From Sedimentisphaerales bacterium (lineage in GTDB: Bacteria > Planctomycetota > Phycisphaerae > Sedimentisphaerales > SG8-4), in NCBI GenBank assembly GCA_016932895.1, contig JAFGCA010000767.1:1-40214 (forward strand): DNA of 40,214 nt, written 5' to 3'. Every line of letters begins with the position of its first letter. The stretch's first letter is position 1. Position numbers and translations under genes: made by a program. Below the pieces are notes generated by a model. It saw only the letters and a program-made list of their open reading frames with translations, was not told the DNA's origin and made no database searches. This document shows positions 32,701 to 40,214 of the stretch, piece by piece.

Positions 32701-33017
32701 ATCTGGGGCAGGCCGTACCCAGATACTGGCTGTCGCACGGAAACAAGATTGGCATCCGCAGCGCACCTTCCAACTTCGGCGTTCTGTCGGTCACGATGGA
32801 GTCGAAGTCGGCGGAAGGGCTGATCAAAGCGATCGTTGATCCCCCGCGGCGTAATCCTCCGGAGAGCATATTTCTGCGTCTGAGGCATCCGGATGGCAGC
32901 CCGATCAAGACGGTCACTGTCAACGGCCGGCCCTATGAACGTTTTGACGCCGGCAAGGAGTGGATCATTCTGCCGGGCGACCTCAGCGAACGGCAGGAAG
33001 TCGTCGCCCGGTACTGA
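29769..33017 (+). CDS. Large secreted protein, probable six-hairpin glycosidase
   Basis: A 1082-residue product; GGAG lies 9 nt before the ATG. It has a signal peptide (~residues 12-30, MAVVACVVFACGSLQAS). Residues ~35-190 look like a beta-sandwich with a discoidin-like tone (LPAPSEVTLQYWRRTWDG). Residues ~190-600 form further beta-rich domains. From ~600 to ~1000 the helix-rich pattern of an (alpha/alpha)6 barrel appears: YKAHLRHLLVNCFKE, SYGVYPNESVMMISDLDRRG, GRWQF-like GREGQFYGAGGHETGGYNKS, HGYVMWNMAQHWQLTRDRAW, LEYGWLPSGSLEDVTDYWYW. A short beta tail follows. This matches six-hairpin glycosidases in general (GH78/GH94/GH127-like architecture), but I cannot place it in a named family. Acidic catalytic candidates lie in the GYNKSHGY and EYGWLPSGS regions. 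Probably acts on complex polysaccharide outside the cell. Confidence 0.65.
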   Translation: METKRIRKKTRMAVVACVVFACGSLQASQSSAERLSDEICDMAPFGLRISDGRWHGIRWAEPRKVRKVLVQFEEDQTLPAPSEVTLQYWRRTWDGKADPLQAERGAGGVGWDAMDDWTNGTWIDAQTSLSADGRTWTFAFLPITAKEIEGVRGPGVAYRKTLWVRLLFARPAPRLRSLRVLTESAYQPMRARIHFGRPAWSAAKTAGVETGRFEVHNGRLVNVRPVDDGPVDIAEDFTWSLPANVEATIEADFLMARDPADDRYDRTVVTVRSSGRPFSFAADEIARGDRILVDDLGVLVTQAQDTITLEGYRAALRTGFGGRTVYERVEGASEQTLSRAWNDMPLKRPLWFVHGLPGDRNTMRQHPNGEIDVTAVGRWFAVQRSERDSRRKQWNGNMLQISFGFPDETLRGGRRLEEGYLPLVHTWWQDGPVYYEQMSILDALDADLNDIDLDDPTVLLMRVRMINVSQTDRAPVRLRLASEARGEGKLTVQHGQAIAQTDGGPRLRFLILGGEQGSFTEEGDSTAWAANLPPGEAMTLHFCIPSVTLTHAKEIEALRTRDFESDVRRVCSFWRELTAQATQIETPEPWINDFYKAHLRHLLVNCFKELDSDLLHAHVGTFSYGVYPNESVMMISDLDRRGLHEHARHNLDAFLHYQGTVSMPGNFRGREGQFYGAGGHETGGYNKSHGYVMWNMAQHWQLTRDRAWMQQAVPKLVKACDWVVEERKATMRILADGTKPLEYGWLPSGSLEDVTDYWYWLATNSATVWGFQALAGALADSGHPEGERLQKQAQAFYDDFMRGITESRIRCPVVRLRDATYVPKIPSRLYERGRAHGWLRETLEGALFLPAYRLLSPDVPETQWILKDYEDNLYISERYGYAIPAFEDFWFSRGGFSMQANLLDGPLPYLWRDDIKHFVRAYFNSFASAFYPEIRMCNEHSLPELGYPRGDHFKSSDEAQSTYWLRLMFINEVDSMLYLGQAVPRYWLSHGNKIGIRSAPSNFGVLSVTMESKSAEGLIKAIVDPPRRNPPESIFLRLRHPDGSPIKTVTVNGRPYERFDAGKEWIILPGDLSERQEVVARY

Positions 33018-33030
33018 CGGCATCGTCGGT

Positions 33031-33053
33031 CGGCCACAGGCTCCATGTGGCCG
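33031..33053. terminator. Hairpin between convergent genes
   Basis: CGGCCACA-GGCTCCA-TGTGGCCG, an 8-bp stem with a 7-nt loop, sits between the stop codons at 33017 (+) and 33066 (-). No T-run is visible on either side. Confidence 0.5.
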
Positions 33054-33065
33054 GTCATTGAATCT

Positions 33066-34055
33066 CTACGAAGCCAGGCCGGTCACGTTGCATGTTTGCG
33101 CCGCCTGGCTTCTTCCTCTATCCCCTCGAACTGCGATTCGTGTGAAGAGTCCGGCATAGGTACACGGCGTCAGCGCAAGACGGCGTACGTGGGCGAATGT
33201 CAGCTCGAGCATCTTCATCTCCGGATCGAAGGAAAAGAGCGACCAGGGGTGCCAGATCAACGAGATATGGGGTTTGTTCGTCTCCAGGGCCTTTTCCAGA
33301 AAGACGCGGTTGACCTCGAATTCATCCTGCGGCGTCTTGACGAATTGCGAGGGAATGGCCTCAGGCATGGGTGAAGGCCATAGCGTCAGGCGTCTCGATC
33401 CCCAGCCGTTGTGGTTTTTCAAGAGGTTCTCGTGCCAGCCATGGCCCGGCAGTTCCCACAAGTCAGCAAAGCCGTCTGCACCGTAGTGGAACGGTTCCTC
33501 AATCAGCGCGGGCATCGAACAATCCGGCCCCCACAGCAGGCTGCTGAGGTATCTGTACCCGGCCTCGCGCGCCAACTGGAGTACGTCCCCGGCGCCTCTG
33601 AGGCCATTATCGAAGCCGACAGCGGGCCGCAGCCCCACGCAGGGCCGCTCGAAGACGCCTTCAATCAACTTCTTGGCTCTGAAGATCTCTTCTTTCTTCT
33701 CGTCGGCTGACACGGCGCGGCCGCAGAGAACGTTGTCGCGGAGCAGCTTGTGACTCCACGTGTGCGAAGCGACCTCGAAGAGCGGGTCTGCGAGCAGCGC
33801 TTTGTATTCTTTGGCATTTGCCTCCAGGGTCTTGCCGGTGATAAAAAAAGTGGCGGGCATCTGAAGCCGCTTGTGGACCTCCACGATTTTGCGGCACGCT
33901 TGCAGGCAAGCCGGGGATTCAGTGTCATAGGCGGCAATGTAGTGGGTCCTGTTTCCCCGGGAGTTGTCCGCCTTGGCCGGCTTTTGCGGTACGTCGGAGA
34001 ACAGTACGGCTCCCAACGCCGCACCCATAAGATCTCTTCTTGAAATACGACTCAT
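33066..34055 (-). CDS. Polysaccharide deacetylase-like protein, Tat-exported
   Basis: A 329-residue product from the ATG at 34055, preceded by AAGGGG; the longer frame has no ribosome site. The N-terminus has a twin-arginine signal (ISRRDLMGAALGAVLF), so it is probably exported folded with its metal. The NodB-like fold shows YIAAYDTES (first motif, DT in place of the usual DD), MPATFFITGKTLE, FEVASHTWSHKLL (H-x3-H metal ligands) and GLRPAVGFDNGLRG (the R-P motif), then DLWELPGHGWHEN and ISLIWHPWSLF. NodB enzymes remove N- or O-acetyl groups from chitin, peptidoglycan, xylan and similar polymers. Substrate unknown. The replaced Asp in motif 1 may alter or weaken catalysis. Confidence 0.83.
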   Translation of the reverse strand: MSRISRRDLMGAALGAVLFSDVPQKPAKADNSRGNRTHYIAAYDTESPACLQACRKIVEVHKRLQMPATFFITGKTLEANAKEYKALLADPLFEVASHTWSHKLLRDNVLCGRAVSADEKKEEIFRAKKLIEGVFERPCVGLRPAVGFDNGLRGAGDVLQLAREAGYRYLSSLLWGPDCSMPALIEEPFHYGADGFADLWELPGHGWHENLLKNHNGWGSRRLTLWPSPMPEAIPSQFVKTPQDEFEVNRVFLEKALETNKPHISLIWHPWSLFSFDPEMKMLELTFAHVRRLALTPCTYAGLFTRIAVRGDRGRSQAAQTCNVTGLAS

Positions 34056-34151
34056 CTTGATCCCCTTCAGAGAAACCGGCACTGCTCCAACAATTTGCAT
34101 CGGATATCATAGCCGCCCGTGATGGCAAGCGGCCGGCGTGTCCCGGATCGA

Positions 34152-34730
34152 TCAGTCCGAACCTGCATCTCCGTCCGCGCCTTTCTGGCCGGATTGCCGC
34201 TGGTGGAAATTCTTCGTCACAAAGCGAACCATGTCGGTATACGCCTCCGTCATGGAACCGTAATCGCTATCCAGCTTTCGCACACAGGCAATTCCGAGCT
34301 TGTCCATAGCCGCCATGAGGGTGGGATTGATATTCCACTTATCAGCCTTTGATCGGATGAACTGGATCGCGCGGGCGCTGTCATGCATTTGCGCCGGATA
34401 CGGGGCATGCTGGGACAATCGGTAGTGAATGGACGCGCAGGAGACGCCTGCCTGGAGGAACGGTTCGAGTAGAGTTGCCGGAATGGACGATTTGTTTCCA
34501 CCGCGGAATCCGCCCCCGTGAATCCATACGAAGACGGGCATTGGTTTCTCAGAGTCCGCCTGCCAGAAATCCAGCACGTGCCGTTCATGTTCTCCGTAGG
34601 CAACCTCTGCAAAGGTCGGCATGGGTCGGTCACGTCGGTTGCGCTCCCTGCCCTGTAATCGGCTCTGAACTCCGCAAGACATGGTTACTGCCAGCAAAAC
34701 CACGACGCCGCGTCCAGCATGACATCTCAT
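34152..34730 (-). pseudogene. Alpha/beta-hydrolase with deleted catalytic core
   Basis: A 192-residue open frame with a very good ribosome site (AAAGGAGG) and an N-terminal hydrophobic export segment. The first two thirds match HSL/BD-FAE esterases up to the oxyanion loop and next helix (FVWIHGGGFRGGNKSS, SCASIHYRLS, DSARAIQFIRSKADKWNINP). There the family continues into the nucleophile elbow GxSAG, but this frame jumps after NPTLMAA to a sequence typical of the C-terminus (MDKLGIACVRKLDSDYG, DMVRFVTKNF). About 100 residues including the catalytic Ser and probably Asp are missing in frame. It can be translated but should be inactive as an esterase. The upstream gap 34731-34910 shows no convincing gene. 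Confidence 0.65.
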
Positions 34731-34910
34731 AGCGGTCCTCCTTTCGGAATCGTATGAACAGCAGACTCATAGTAGCTCATTGGCGTCCCATAGTCCCAGC
34801 GCAAATCCGCGTTCTTGTCGGAAAGAGCGGGCCGGCAATTCCGCCAAGCCCCGGTCGCACCGCGTTTCTCGTGGCAAGCCGAAGAACGTACGTCACGTGC
34901 GCGCGACGTT

Positions 34911-37900
34911 TTACTCTCCGGCCCCGGCTGGATCATCGGTGCCGGGGGAACCCCCTTTCTCTGCGCTGGCCCGCCAGTTGCCGGCGTGGTTGAGGGAACC
35001 CCGGGGCTGCTCGGGCAAGGCGCTCTCCAGCGGCACGAGCGAATGCCCCGAGCCGTCGGCCGCCCGGGGCCAGTCGGCGCCGTCATCATAGGCAAACTCG
35101 GCGATGGTGCCCTCCCACGGGTCGAGCAGCAGCACCCGCTCGCCTCCGTTGGCGAATCGTCCTTCGTACTCCCCGGCAATCAGGGCAGACAGACTCCGGC
35201 CGTAGCGCGACTCGAAGGCGGCTCTGTTGCCAACGACCAGGACGTGCTGTCCGGGATTCAGGAGGGTGACGGCGCCGCTGCCGAAGTCGAAGACAATGCC
35301 GTCCGCAAAGCAGACGCCGGTCAAGTCGAGGGTCCTGTCGCCGGTGTTTTTCAGCTCGATGAACTCGTAGTCGTCGTTGTCTCCCCCATCAGGCGGGTCC
35401 TGCGGGTTGTACATCAGCTCCGTGACCCGCAGACCGGCCGCGGCCCCCTGCAATCCCCCGTCACCGGCGACGAACTGGAACGGCTGCGACCAGCGACTCC
35501 AGTGTCCCGTGGTGTCCTTCATCCGGCAGCGAACGCGATAGGTTCGACCCGGCCTGACCACATCGGCGGGAATGACCACGGCGCTCGCTGTCGGATCGGT
35601 AATCTCCTCGCTTTCCCAGAGGGCGTCGATCTCGTACCGACCTCGCTTGCCACGTTCGACGGGATAGACCCACGTGTCTATCGATGGGCTGTCAGGCGGC
35701 TCATTGTCGGCCTCCTGCTCTGCGATGAGGCTTACATCGATAGACAGATCGCTGCTGCTCAACGCGGCGTTCAGCGCCTGGACCGCGAGGACGTTGGCGC
35801 CCTCCCGGAGATACGCATGGGGATCATCCAACGTGAATTCCTGCCAGGCGGCATCGCCCACGGCCGGCGCGCCGCTAACGTCGTTATACGCCCGGAACCC
35901 GGCTGATACGTTGACGCGGGCCACTTCCGTCCCGTTGATCCAGGCAATGCAGCCGTCATCGACATAGACTTTGAGTGTCAGCGCCCCGATCTCGTTCATG
36001 TCCGGGACCGTGAATGTGTGTCGCAGATAGACCGTGGAGTAGTTCCCGGGCATATCATCGAGAACGGTCGAGTCGTCGTTGTCACCGTAGCCAATGCTGG
36101 TTTGTCCCGACCGCCAGGCACGGTCGTTGTAGTCGCGCCGGCGCCAGGCATCAACCGGATCGGAAGGCTCACCCGCGTCCCCGGTGACGTACCGCCAATC
36201 GGGGCTTTGAGCGGCTACCAGGGCAGCTCCGTTGCCGCCGGCGGGCGCGTCCGGAGGCTCGATGCCAGGGACAACGCGCGCATACGCTTCGACTTCTGCG
36301 ATGCGCCATTGCAGCGCCGCGAAGCTGCCGTCGCCCGGGGGATCGGCCTGCACGTCCGTCAAAAAGACCAGGTCGCCCGTGGGATATCCCTCCGCGCCGA
36401 CGTAGGTCACCGTCGGGCGGGCGGGAACATCCGGATCGAGAAGTAACTCGTTGAACTGGGCGCCGCCGTAGCCGGGAGGTACGACGAAATCCTTGATGTA
36501 CCGGACCATGCCGGCGAAATCAGCAGAGGTAAGAACCCGTGCGTACCCGGAGAACCCCGGATAGATGTCCGCGCCCGGATACGGCGTTCGATAGAAGACA
36601 CCCGGCGCCGAGCCGCCCCGGTCTCTCGTACGCGGGTTGTAGTCCCACATCGTCCGATCCACATCGGCCATGGAATAGGGTAGATTCGGGTCCGCCACGA
36701 CGGCCGCGAGTTCGTCAATCAGGTGCCAGAGCTGATCTTGATTGAACAGTAAATCCTGAAGCTCCCGTCCCCGGTCCTGAAAGGCAACCATCGCCTCCGG
36801 GTGCTGCAAGACCTTTCTGAACTGCTCGAGGGTGCTGTGAGATTGGATGCCGTCGGGACCCCAGCGGGCGAACTCTTCGTAGAGCAGGTCCACGTCCCAG
36901 GGCAGCATCCACCATTGGTCGCTCTCGGGATGGTGATAGTACACGCAGTTTTCCTGCTCCCGCAAATCCGAATGGTTGATCACTTCCACCACTGCCCGGT
37001 AGCTGTAGTAGGCATCCAGATTGACATGTCGCCGCCACCAGGAGAGTGGCTGGATGGGATTGGCCTTGTTGTACCCGTTGCCGGCGCTGATGAAGCTCGC
37101 CAGGTCGGACTTGTCGGTGGGCTGGGTGGGACCCTGATTGAGGCTGTAGTGCGCCCCCTGCATTTTGTATACGTTACCGTCCGGCAAGTCGTGCTCGTCG
37201 AGGAACTGGTTGTTGGGATTCTCGAAGGCCAGATAGAGTCCCCACAGATCCCCCTCGTACTGATTCCCGCGATCGGCCTCCTGCGGCGTATCGATGATAC
37301 GAAGCTGAAACCAGGCGGTATGGGGAGCCGGCACGCCAACCATGTTGAAGAGTCGAAACGCCACCGCTTCATCCATGCCGGCCATGCCGCGATTCTGCGG
37401 GGCCCAGGGAGAGCTCAAGCCACTGAGATTCAGCGTCTTGATCGGCGTGGCGTACCTGCTGCCATAGTCGTCACGTCCCTGAAAGAAGTGGCCTCGGTTG
37501 AACCGGAGCTTCCATTTGTTCTTACCGCTGACGTACGTCGAGTTCTGGCCTCGAATTCGATAGTGAATGTGGTCGTAGACCTGTCCGTCGTAGACCAGGG
37601 TGCCGGCGAAACGATAGCCGCTGTTTCGGTAGGCCGAATTGTATTGGCAGTCCAGCACGTCGGATTCCCTGGAGATCAGATGGTAAGCCGGCAGCGAACG
37701 CATCACGTCGGTGCCGAATTCGACTACCTCACCCAAGGGACCAGGGTCGCCGGGTTTGACGGCGCCTCGCCAGGCGGGCACCCCATCGTACACGAAGTAG
37801 GCGAAGTTAGGCTGGGGATCGTCCGGATACGGCACGCGCAGCGACAACCCCGAGCCATCGGAAGCGGTGATCCGATAGCGCATCAGACGCCGATGAACCT

Positions 37901-38780
37901 GCATCGCCCCGGGCAACCGGGCCGTGTAGATCTGGTCACCCGCTTGCAGGTCTCCGTCGAGTCCGTCATCGTGCATCGGGATGGCAGTCCAATCCAGCGA
38001 ATACTCCGGGTCGGTGAGGCGGACGTACTGCCCCGGCGCCACGATCTGTATCTGCAAGGTTACATCCGTCACTCCATTCGGATCGGTCACTTTGGCTGAG
38101 ATCGTCATCACGTCACCCGATTGGGGCTGCTGCGGCCAGTGCCGGACCTGGCGAATGTGGGGAGGGATGTTGTCGGCATAGACGTCCAAATTCCTCATTC
38201 CCGCCGTGGGATAGCCGGACCGCCAACTGCCCGCCAGGTCGTTGTCCAGGCCCGGATTGACCAGTTGCATGGAATGGCCCGTGCCGGGATAACTGCCGTT
38301 GTCCGGAACCGCGTCACCCACCGTGGGCCAGGGAAACCCGAGCCCGTAGTCGACCCGGTCGATCTCGGTCCCCTGGCCGTTGCGGAGCTCGATTTCCTCT
38401 CCTTCGTTGTTGAGCTTGCCTTCGTACGGCCCGAAGAGCAGACGCGAATTGATGGCAGATCGACGCGTGTTTCCCCATTTGTCGTAGATCTCGGCGGGCT
38501 CTTGCGCAACGATGACGTAGCCTCCTGGAGGCAGTGTCGATCCGGGCGGGAATCGGTAGGAAATGCCGTCGCTAAAATACCACCCGGACAGATCCACGGC
38601 CTGCTCCCCGGAGTTGTACAGTTCCACGAACTCCAGCGGCTCGGTCTTCACATCCGGATTCACGTGAATCTCATTGATCACGACGTCCGTTTCGTGTGCA
38701 TCACAACGCCGGAGGCCGAAGGCCGCAATTACGGCCGAAAACGCGAGCGAACATAAGATGGCACGTCTAATGCAACGCAT
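34911..38780 (-). CDS. Secreted LTD-CotH kinase-LTD multidomain protein
   Basis: A 1289-residue product from the ATG at 38780, which opens a signal peptide (RCIRRAILCSLAFSAVIAAF); codons upstream lack export features. Domains in order: lamin-tail domain (~28-160, VVINEIHVNPD, PLEFVELYNSG, DLSGWYFSDG); an Ig-like segment (~185-290); a CotH domain (~340-700: HIHYRIRGQNSTY, NKWKLRFNRG, LNLSGLSSPWAPQNRGM, GLYLAFENPNNQFLDEHD, WWMLPWDVDLLYEEF); a galactose-binding-like domain (~830-1010, IGYGDNDDS, YLRHTFTVPD, VDDGCIAWINGTEV); an Fn3-like segment; and a second lamin-tail domain (~1120-1270, LRVTELMYNPQDPPDGG, EFIELKNTGDRTLDLTG). CotH of Bacillus is an atypical kinase that phosphorylates spore-coat proteins; planctomycetes use this architecture in large exported proteins of unknown target. 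The DVD metal/ATP motif is kept. The gene follows a terminator and stands alone. Confidence 0.88.
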   Translation of the reverse strand: MRCIRRAILCSLAFSAVIAAFGLRRCDAHETDVVINEIHVNPDVKTEPLEFVELYNSGEQAVDLSGWYFSDGISYRFPPGSTLPPGGYVIVAQEPAEIYDKWGNTRRSAINSRLLFGPYEGKLNNEGEEIELRNGQGTEIDRVDYGLGFPWPTVGDAVPDNGSYPGTGHSMQLVNPGLDNDLAGSWRSGYPTAGMRNLDVYADNIPPHIRQVRHWPQQPQSGDVMTISAKVTDPNGVTDVTLQIQIVAPGQYVRLTDPEYSLDWTAIPMHDDGLDGDLQAGDQIYTARLPGAMQVHRRLMRYRITASDGSGLSLRVPYPDDPQPNFAYFVYDGVPAWRGAVKPGDPGPLGEVVEFGTDVMRSLPAYHLISRESDVLDCQYNSAYRNSGYRFAGTLVYDGQVYDHIHYRIRGQNSTYVSGKNKWKLRFNRGHFFQGRDDYGSRYATPIKTLNLSGLSSPWAPQNRGMAGMDEAVAFRLFNMVGVPAPHTAWFQLRIIDTPQEADRGNQYEGDLWGLYLAFENPNNQFLDEHDLPDGNVYKMQGAHYSLNQGPTQPTDKSDLASFISAGNGYNKANPIQPLSWWRRHVNLDAYYSYRAVVEVINHSDLREQENCVYYHHPESDQWWMLPWDVDLLYEEFARWGPDGIQSHSTLEQFRKVLQHPEAMVAFQDRGRELQDLLFNQDQLWHLIDELAAVVADPNLPYSMADVDRTMWDYNPRTRDRGGSAPGVFYRTPYPGADIYPGFSGYARVLTSADFAGMVRYIKDFVVPPGYGGAQFNELLLDPDVPARPTVTYVGAEGYPTGDLVFLTDVQADPPGDGSFAALQWRIAEVEAYARVVPGIEPPDAPAGGNGAALVAAQSPDWRYVTGDAGEPSDPVDAWRRRDYNDRAWRSGQTSIGYGDNDDSTVLDDMPGNYSTVYLRHTFTVPDMNEIGALTLKVYVDDGCIAWINGTEVARVNVSAGFRAYNDVSGAPAVGDAAWQEFTLDDPHAYLREGANVLAVQALNAALSSSDLSIDVSLIAEQEADNEPPDSPSIDTWVYPVERGKRGRYEIDALWESEEITDPTASAVVIPADVVRPGRTYRVRCRMKDTTGHWSRWSQPFQFVAGDGGLQGAAAGLRVTELMYNPQDPPDGGDNDDYEFIELKNTGDRTLDLTGVCFADGIVFDFGSGAVTLLNPGQHVLVVGNRAAFESRYGRSLSALIAGEYEGRFANGGERVLLLDPWEGTIAEFAYDDGADWPRAADGSGHSLVPLESALPEQPRGSLNHAGNWRASAEKGGSPGTDDPAGAGE

Positions 38781-38870
38781 ACCCTCATCATAGCAGAAAG
38801 ACACCCTGTTTTGATGGCCATTTCCGGCCAAAACGGCGCTGTGGTGCGCCGAACCGACGGCGAGGGCATG

Positions 38871-38901
38871 AAAAAGGCTGCGATTTGGCCGTCGCAGCCT
38901 T
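38871..38901 (-). terminator. Factor-independent terminator of the LamG gene
   Basis: On the minus strand a perfect 10-bp stem (AAGGCTGCGA/TCGCAGCCTT, loop of 8) runs into a T-run (38875-38871) ~60 bp after the LamG stop. It separates that gene from the CotH gene. Confidence 0.8.
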
Positions 38902-38959
38902 GGCTGGTGCCATCGTTCCTGTCCGTACACTCTACGCTTTTCTCCTTTGCCCTACGCTT

Positions 38960-40214
38960 TCAGAGCTTGATCAGGCGAATGTCATCGACGTACAAGACGC
39001 CCGTCTGGCCGGCCTCGATGCCGATGGTCATGCTCGTGACGTTCGTCAGGCTCGTACCGACCGAGGCCAGGTCGATCTTCCACGCGATCCATTCCGCGCT
39101 CGCGAGGTCGGCCGGGTCGCCGTCGTAGGGGACTTTGACGCCGTTGATCTCGAGGTACAACTGGCTCGTGTTTGCGGCCTCGCCGCGGAAGTGCACCACC
39201 AGCGTCGTCACACCCTCAGCCGTCCAGTTCTGCGCCGGTGTAAAGATGCGATCCGCCTCGGAAACGGCGGGGGCGAACGCGTTGTCGTAGTAGATCGGCA
39301 TGGCCTTGCCGCCCCCGTGCACGTCGTCGGTCTCCACGATGGTACGGCCGAAATACGGACTGTCCACGCTCCAGATATCGTGGCCAACCACGGCGCCGGT
39401 GCCGTTGCCTGGATGGCCCGGTTCGGGAAGCGTGAAGCCGACCCCGTCGCCCCACACCTCGAAGAGCCGGGAGCCGACCTCGTTGGTGTAGCTCTCGAAG
39501 TCATCCACGATCAGATAGGCCGGTATCGTGAACGTCCAGACGTTTCCGGCATGCACGGTCCCGTCGGCCTCGACTTCGTCGATACGCCAGTAGTAGACGC
39601 CCCCGCCGAACTCGACCCGACCGGCCAGAGAAAAACTGGTGTCGCTCTGACTGCCCTGAGACTCGAGGGCGTCTCGGTCGGTGCCGAAGTACACCTCGTG
39701 CGAGGCCGCCGTATCACCGGCCCTCCAGCTCAGCGCGGTCGCATCGCGCACATCGACCGTCGCGCCGCGCGACGGCTGCGGATTCCAGGCCAGCAGCGGG
39801 TCGCCGCGCACGATTTGCAGCACCTCCTCGTCGCTCAGGGTCCTGTCGTAGATGCGGACATCCTGGAGGACGCCTTCGAAATAAGGCGGGATCCCATCGT
39901 TGGAGAAGCCGATATTGACCCCTTCCTGCCAGTCGAAATCGGAGGCGGTCTTGATTCCGCTGGCTTGCAGGACGCCGTCTACGTAGACCTCCTGGCCGCC
40001 GACCGATGCGCCGTACGTGTACGCCACGTGGTGCCAGTCCCCGTTTGCCAGATTCAGTCCCGCGGTTGTGACGATCTCGTTGTCCCAAAGTCGTGCCCCG
40101 AGGTCGCCGCCGGTGAGGTAGATGTGTCGGTCATTGCCGCCGCCGCCGAGATCGTTCTGCACCACGGTCATCAGTCCGCCGTTGGCGCTGGTTGTCTTGA
40201 ACCACAACGCGGCG
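38960..40214 (-). CDS. LamG-domain secreted protein (5' end outside the window)
   Basis: The frame is open to the window end, so the N-terminus is missing. The first ~135 visible residues are a LamG/concanavalin A-like domain (NLANGDWHHVAYTYG, EVYVDGVLQASG, FEGVLQDVRIYDRTLSDEE). A Fn3-like segment follows (GATVDVRDATALSWRAGD, HEVYFGTD, GGGVYYWRIDEVEADG). The last ~180 residues are a second beta-sandwich that starts YLIVDDFESYTNEVGSRLFE and ends GVLYVDDIRLIKL. Such proteins are numerous in planctomycetes and probably bind or process carbohydrates outside the cell; no enzyme domain is visible in this part. It ends in a clear terminator (38871-38901). The same C-terminal block survives in the remnant at 20796-21105. 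Confidence 0.85.
   Translation of the reverse strand, partial: AALWFKTTSANGGLMTVVQNDLGGGGNDRHIYLTGGDLGARLWDNEIVTTAGLNLANGDWHHVAYTYGASVGGQEVYVDGVLQASGIKTASDFDWQEGVNIGFSNDGIPPYFEGVLQDVRIYDRTLSDEEVLQIVRGDPLLAWNPQPSRGATVDVRDATALSWRAGDTAASHEVYFGTDRDALESQGSQSDTSFSLAGRVEFGGGVYYWRIDEVEADGTVHAGNVWTFTIPAYLIVDDFESYTNEVGSRLFEVWGDGVGFTLPEPGHPGNGTGAVVGHDIWSVDSPYFGRTIVETDDVHGGGKAMPIYYDNAFAPAVSEADRIFTPAQNWTAEGVTTLVVHFRGEAANTSQLYLEINGVKVPYDGDPADLASAEWIAWKIDLASVGTSLTNVTSMTIGIEAGQTGVLYVDDIRLIKL

Noticed and set aside
34731..34850. Minus-strand coding remnant (RWDYGTPMSYYESA) upstream of the truncated esterase
   Set aside because: Too short and without start or family likeness to call.
36801..38099. 432-codon plus-strand frame opposite the CotH gene
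   Set aside because: Shadow of the CotH coding strand.
1..40214. tRNA, rRNA, CRISPR, transposase genes
   Set aside because: I looked for T-loop motifs, rRNA blocks, regularly spaced repeats and DDE motifs by eye and saw none; a dedicated scan would be more sensitive.

Overview
The window is GC-rich. Its repertoire of secreted proteins suggests a Planctomycetota bacterium, most likely Phycisphaerae-like: LamG and lamin-tail/CotH proteins, the short 'GTIGQPEA...GGFWP' secreted motif, PhoD-like phosphatase, heparinase II/III, CocE-type hydrolase, a Tat-type polysaccharide deacetylase and an FGE-fold/NACHT fusion. This taxonomic call is inference from domain content; no rRNA or other marker is present. 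I see no tRNA, rRNA, CRISPR array, transposase or reverse transcriptase.

Layout. 1-2.6 kb: the 3' part of a phage-tail-fibre-like secreted protein with a peptidase S74 chaperone end and 150-bp internal repeats, overlapping a small secreted protein. 2.6-5.5 kb: exported RraA-like protein, TfoX-N protein, peptide-release factor ArfB and a 35-residue membrane protein. The intergenic DNA here carries two palindromic dispersed repeats and a candidate structured RNA. 5.9-8.8 kb: a membrane-anchored NACHT NTPase with a C-terminal FGE/C-type-lectin domain whose last 40 codons look like the variable region of a diversity-generating retroelement (DGR) target. 9.1-10 kb: a truncated M56/BlaR1-type protease. 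10.3-17.5 kb: the addB-addA recombination nuclease pair, bracketed by two inverted copies of a ~125-bp dispersed repeat. 17.9-20.4 kb: the aminotransferase AvtA, then convergently a YghZ-like aldo/keto reductase overlapping a 50-residue membrane protein.

20.6-40.2 kb: mostly single genes for exported proteins. They are a gene remnant, a PhoD-like lipoprotein, an HSL-type esterase, heparinase II/III, HU, a CocE/NonD hydrolase, a 1082-residue probable six-hairpin glycosidase, a polysaccharide deacetylase, an esterase that lost its catalytic core, a 1289-residue LTD-CotH-LTD protein, and the 3' end of a LamG protein. Together they fit a lifestyle of polysaccharide and ester degradation at the cell surface. 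They are not one operon: strands alternate and several genes have their own promoter- or terminator-like sites.

Most interesting: the NACHT-FGE protein as a possible hypermutable intracellular sensor; the inverted repeats flanking addBA; the structured element at 4405-4511; the palindromic promoter spacer before avtA; and several degraded or core-deleted genes.
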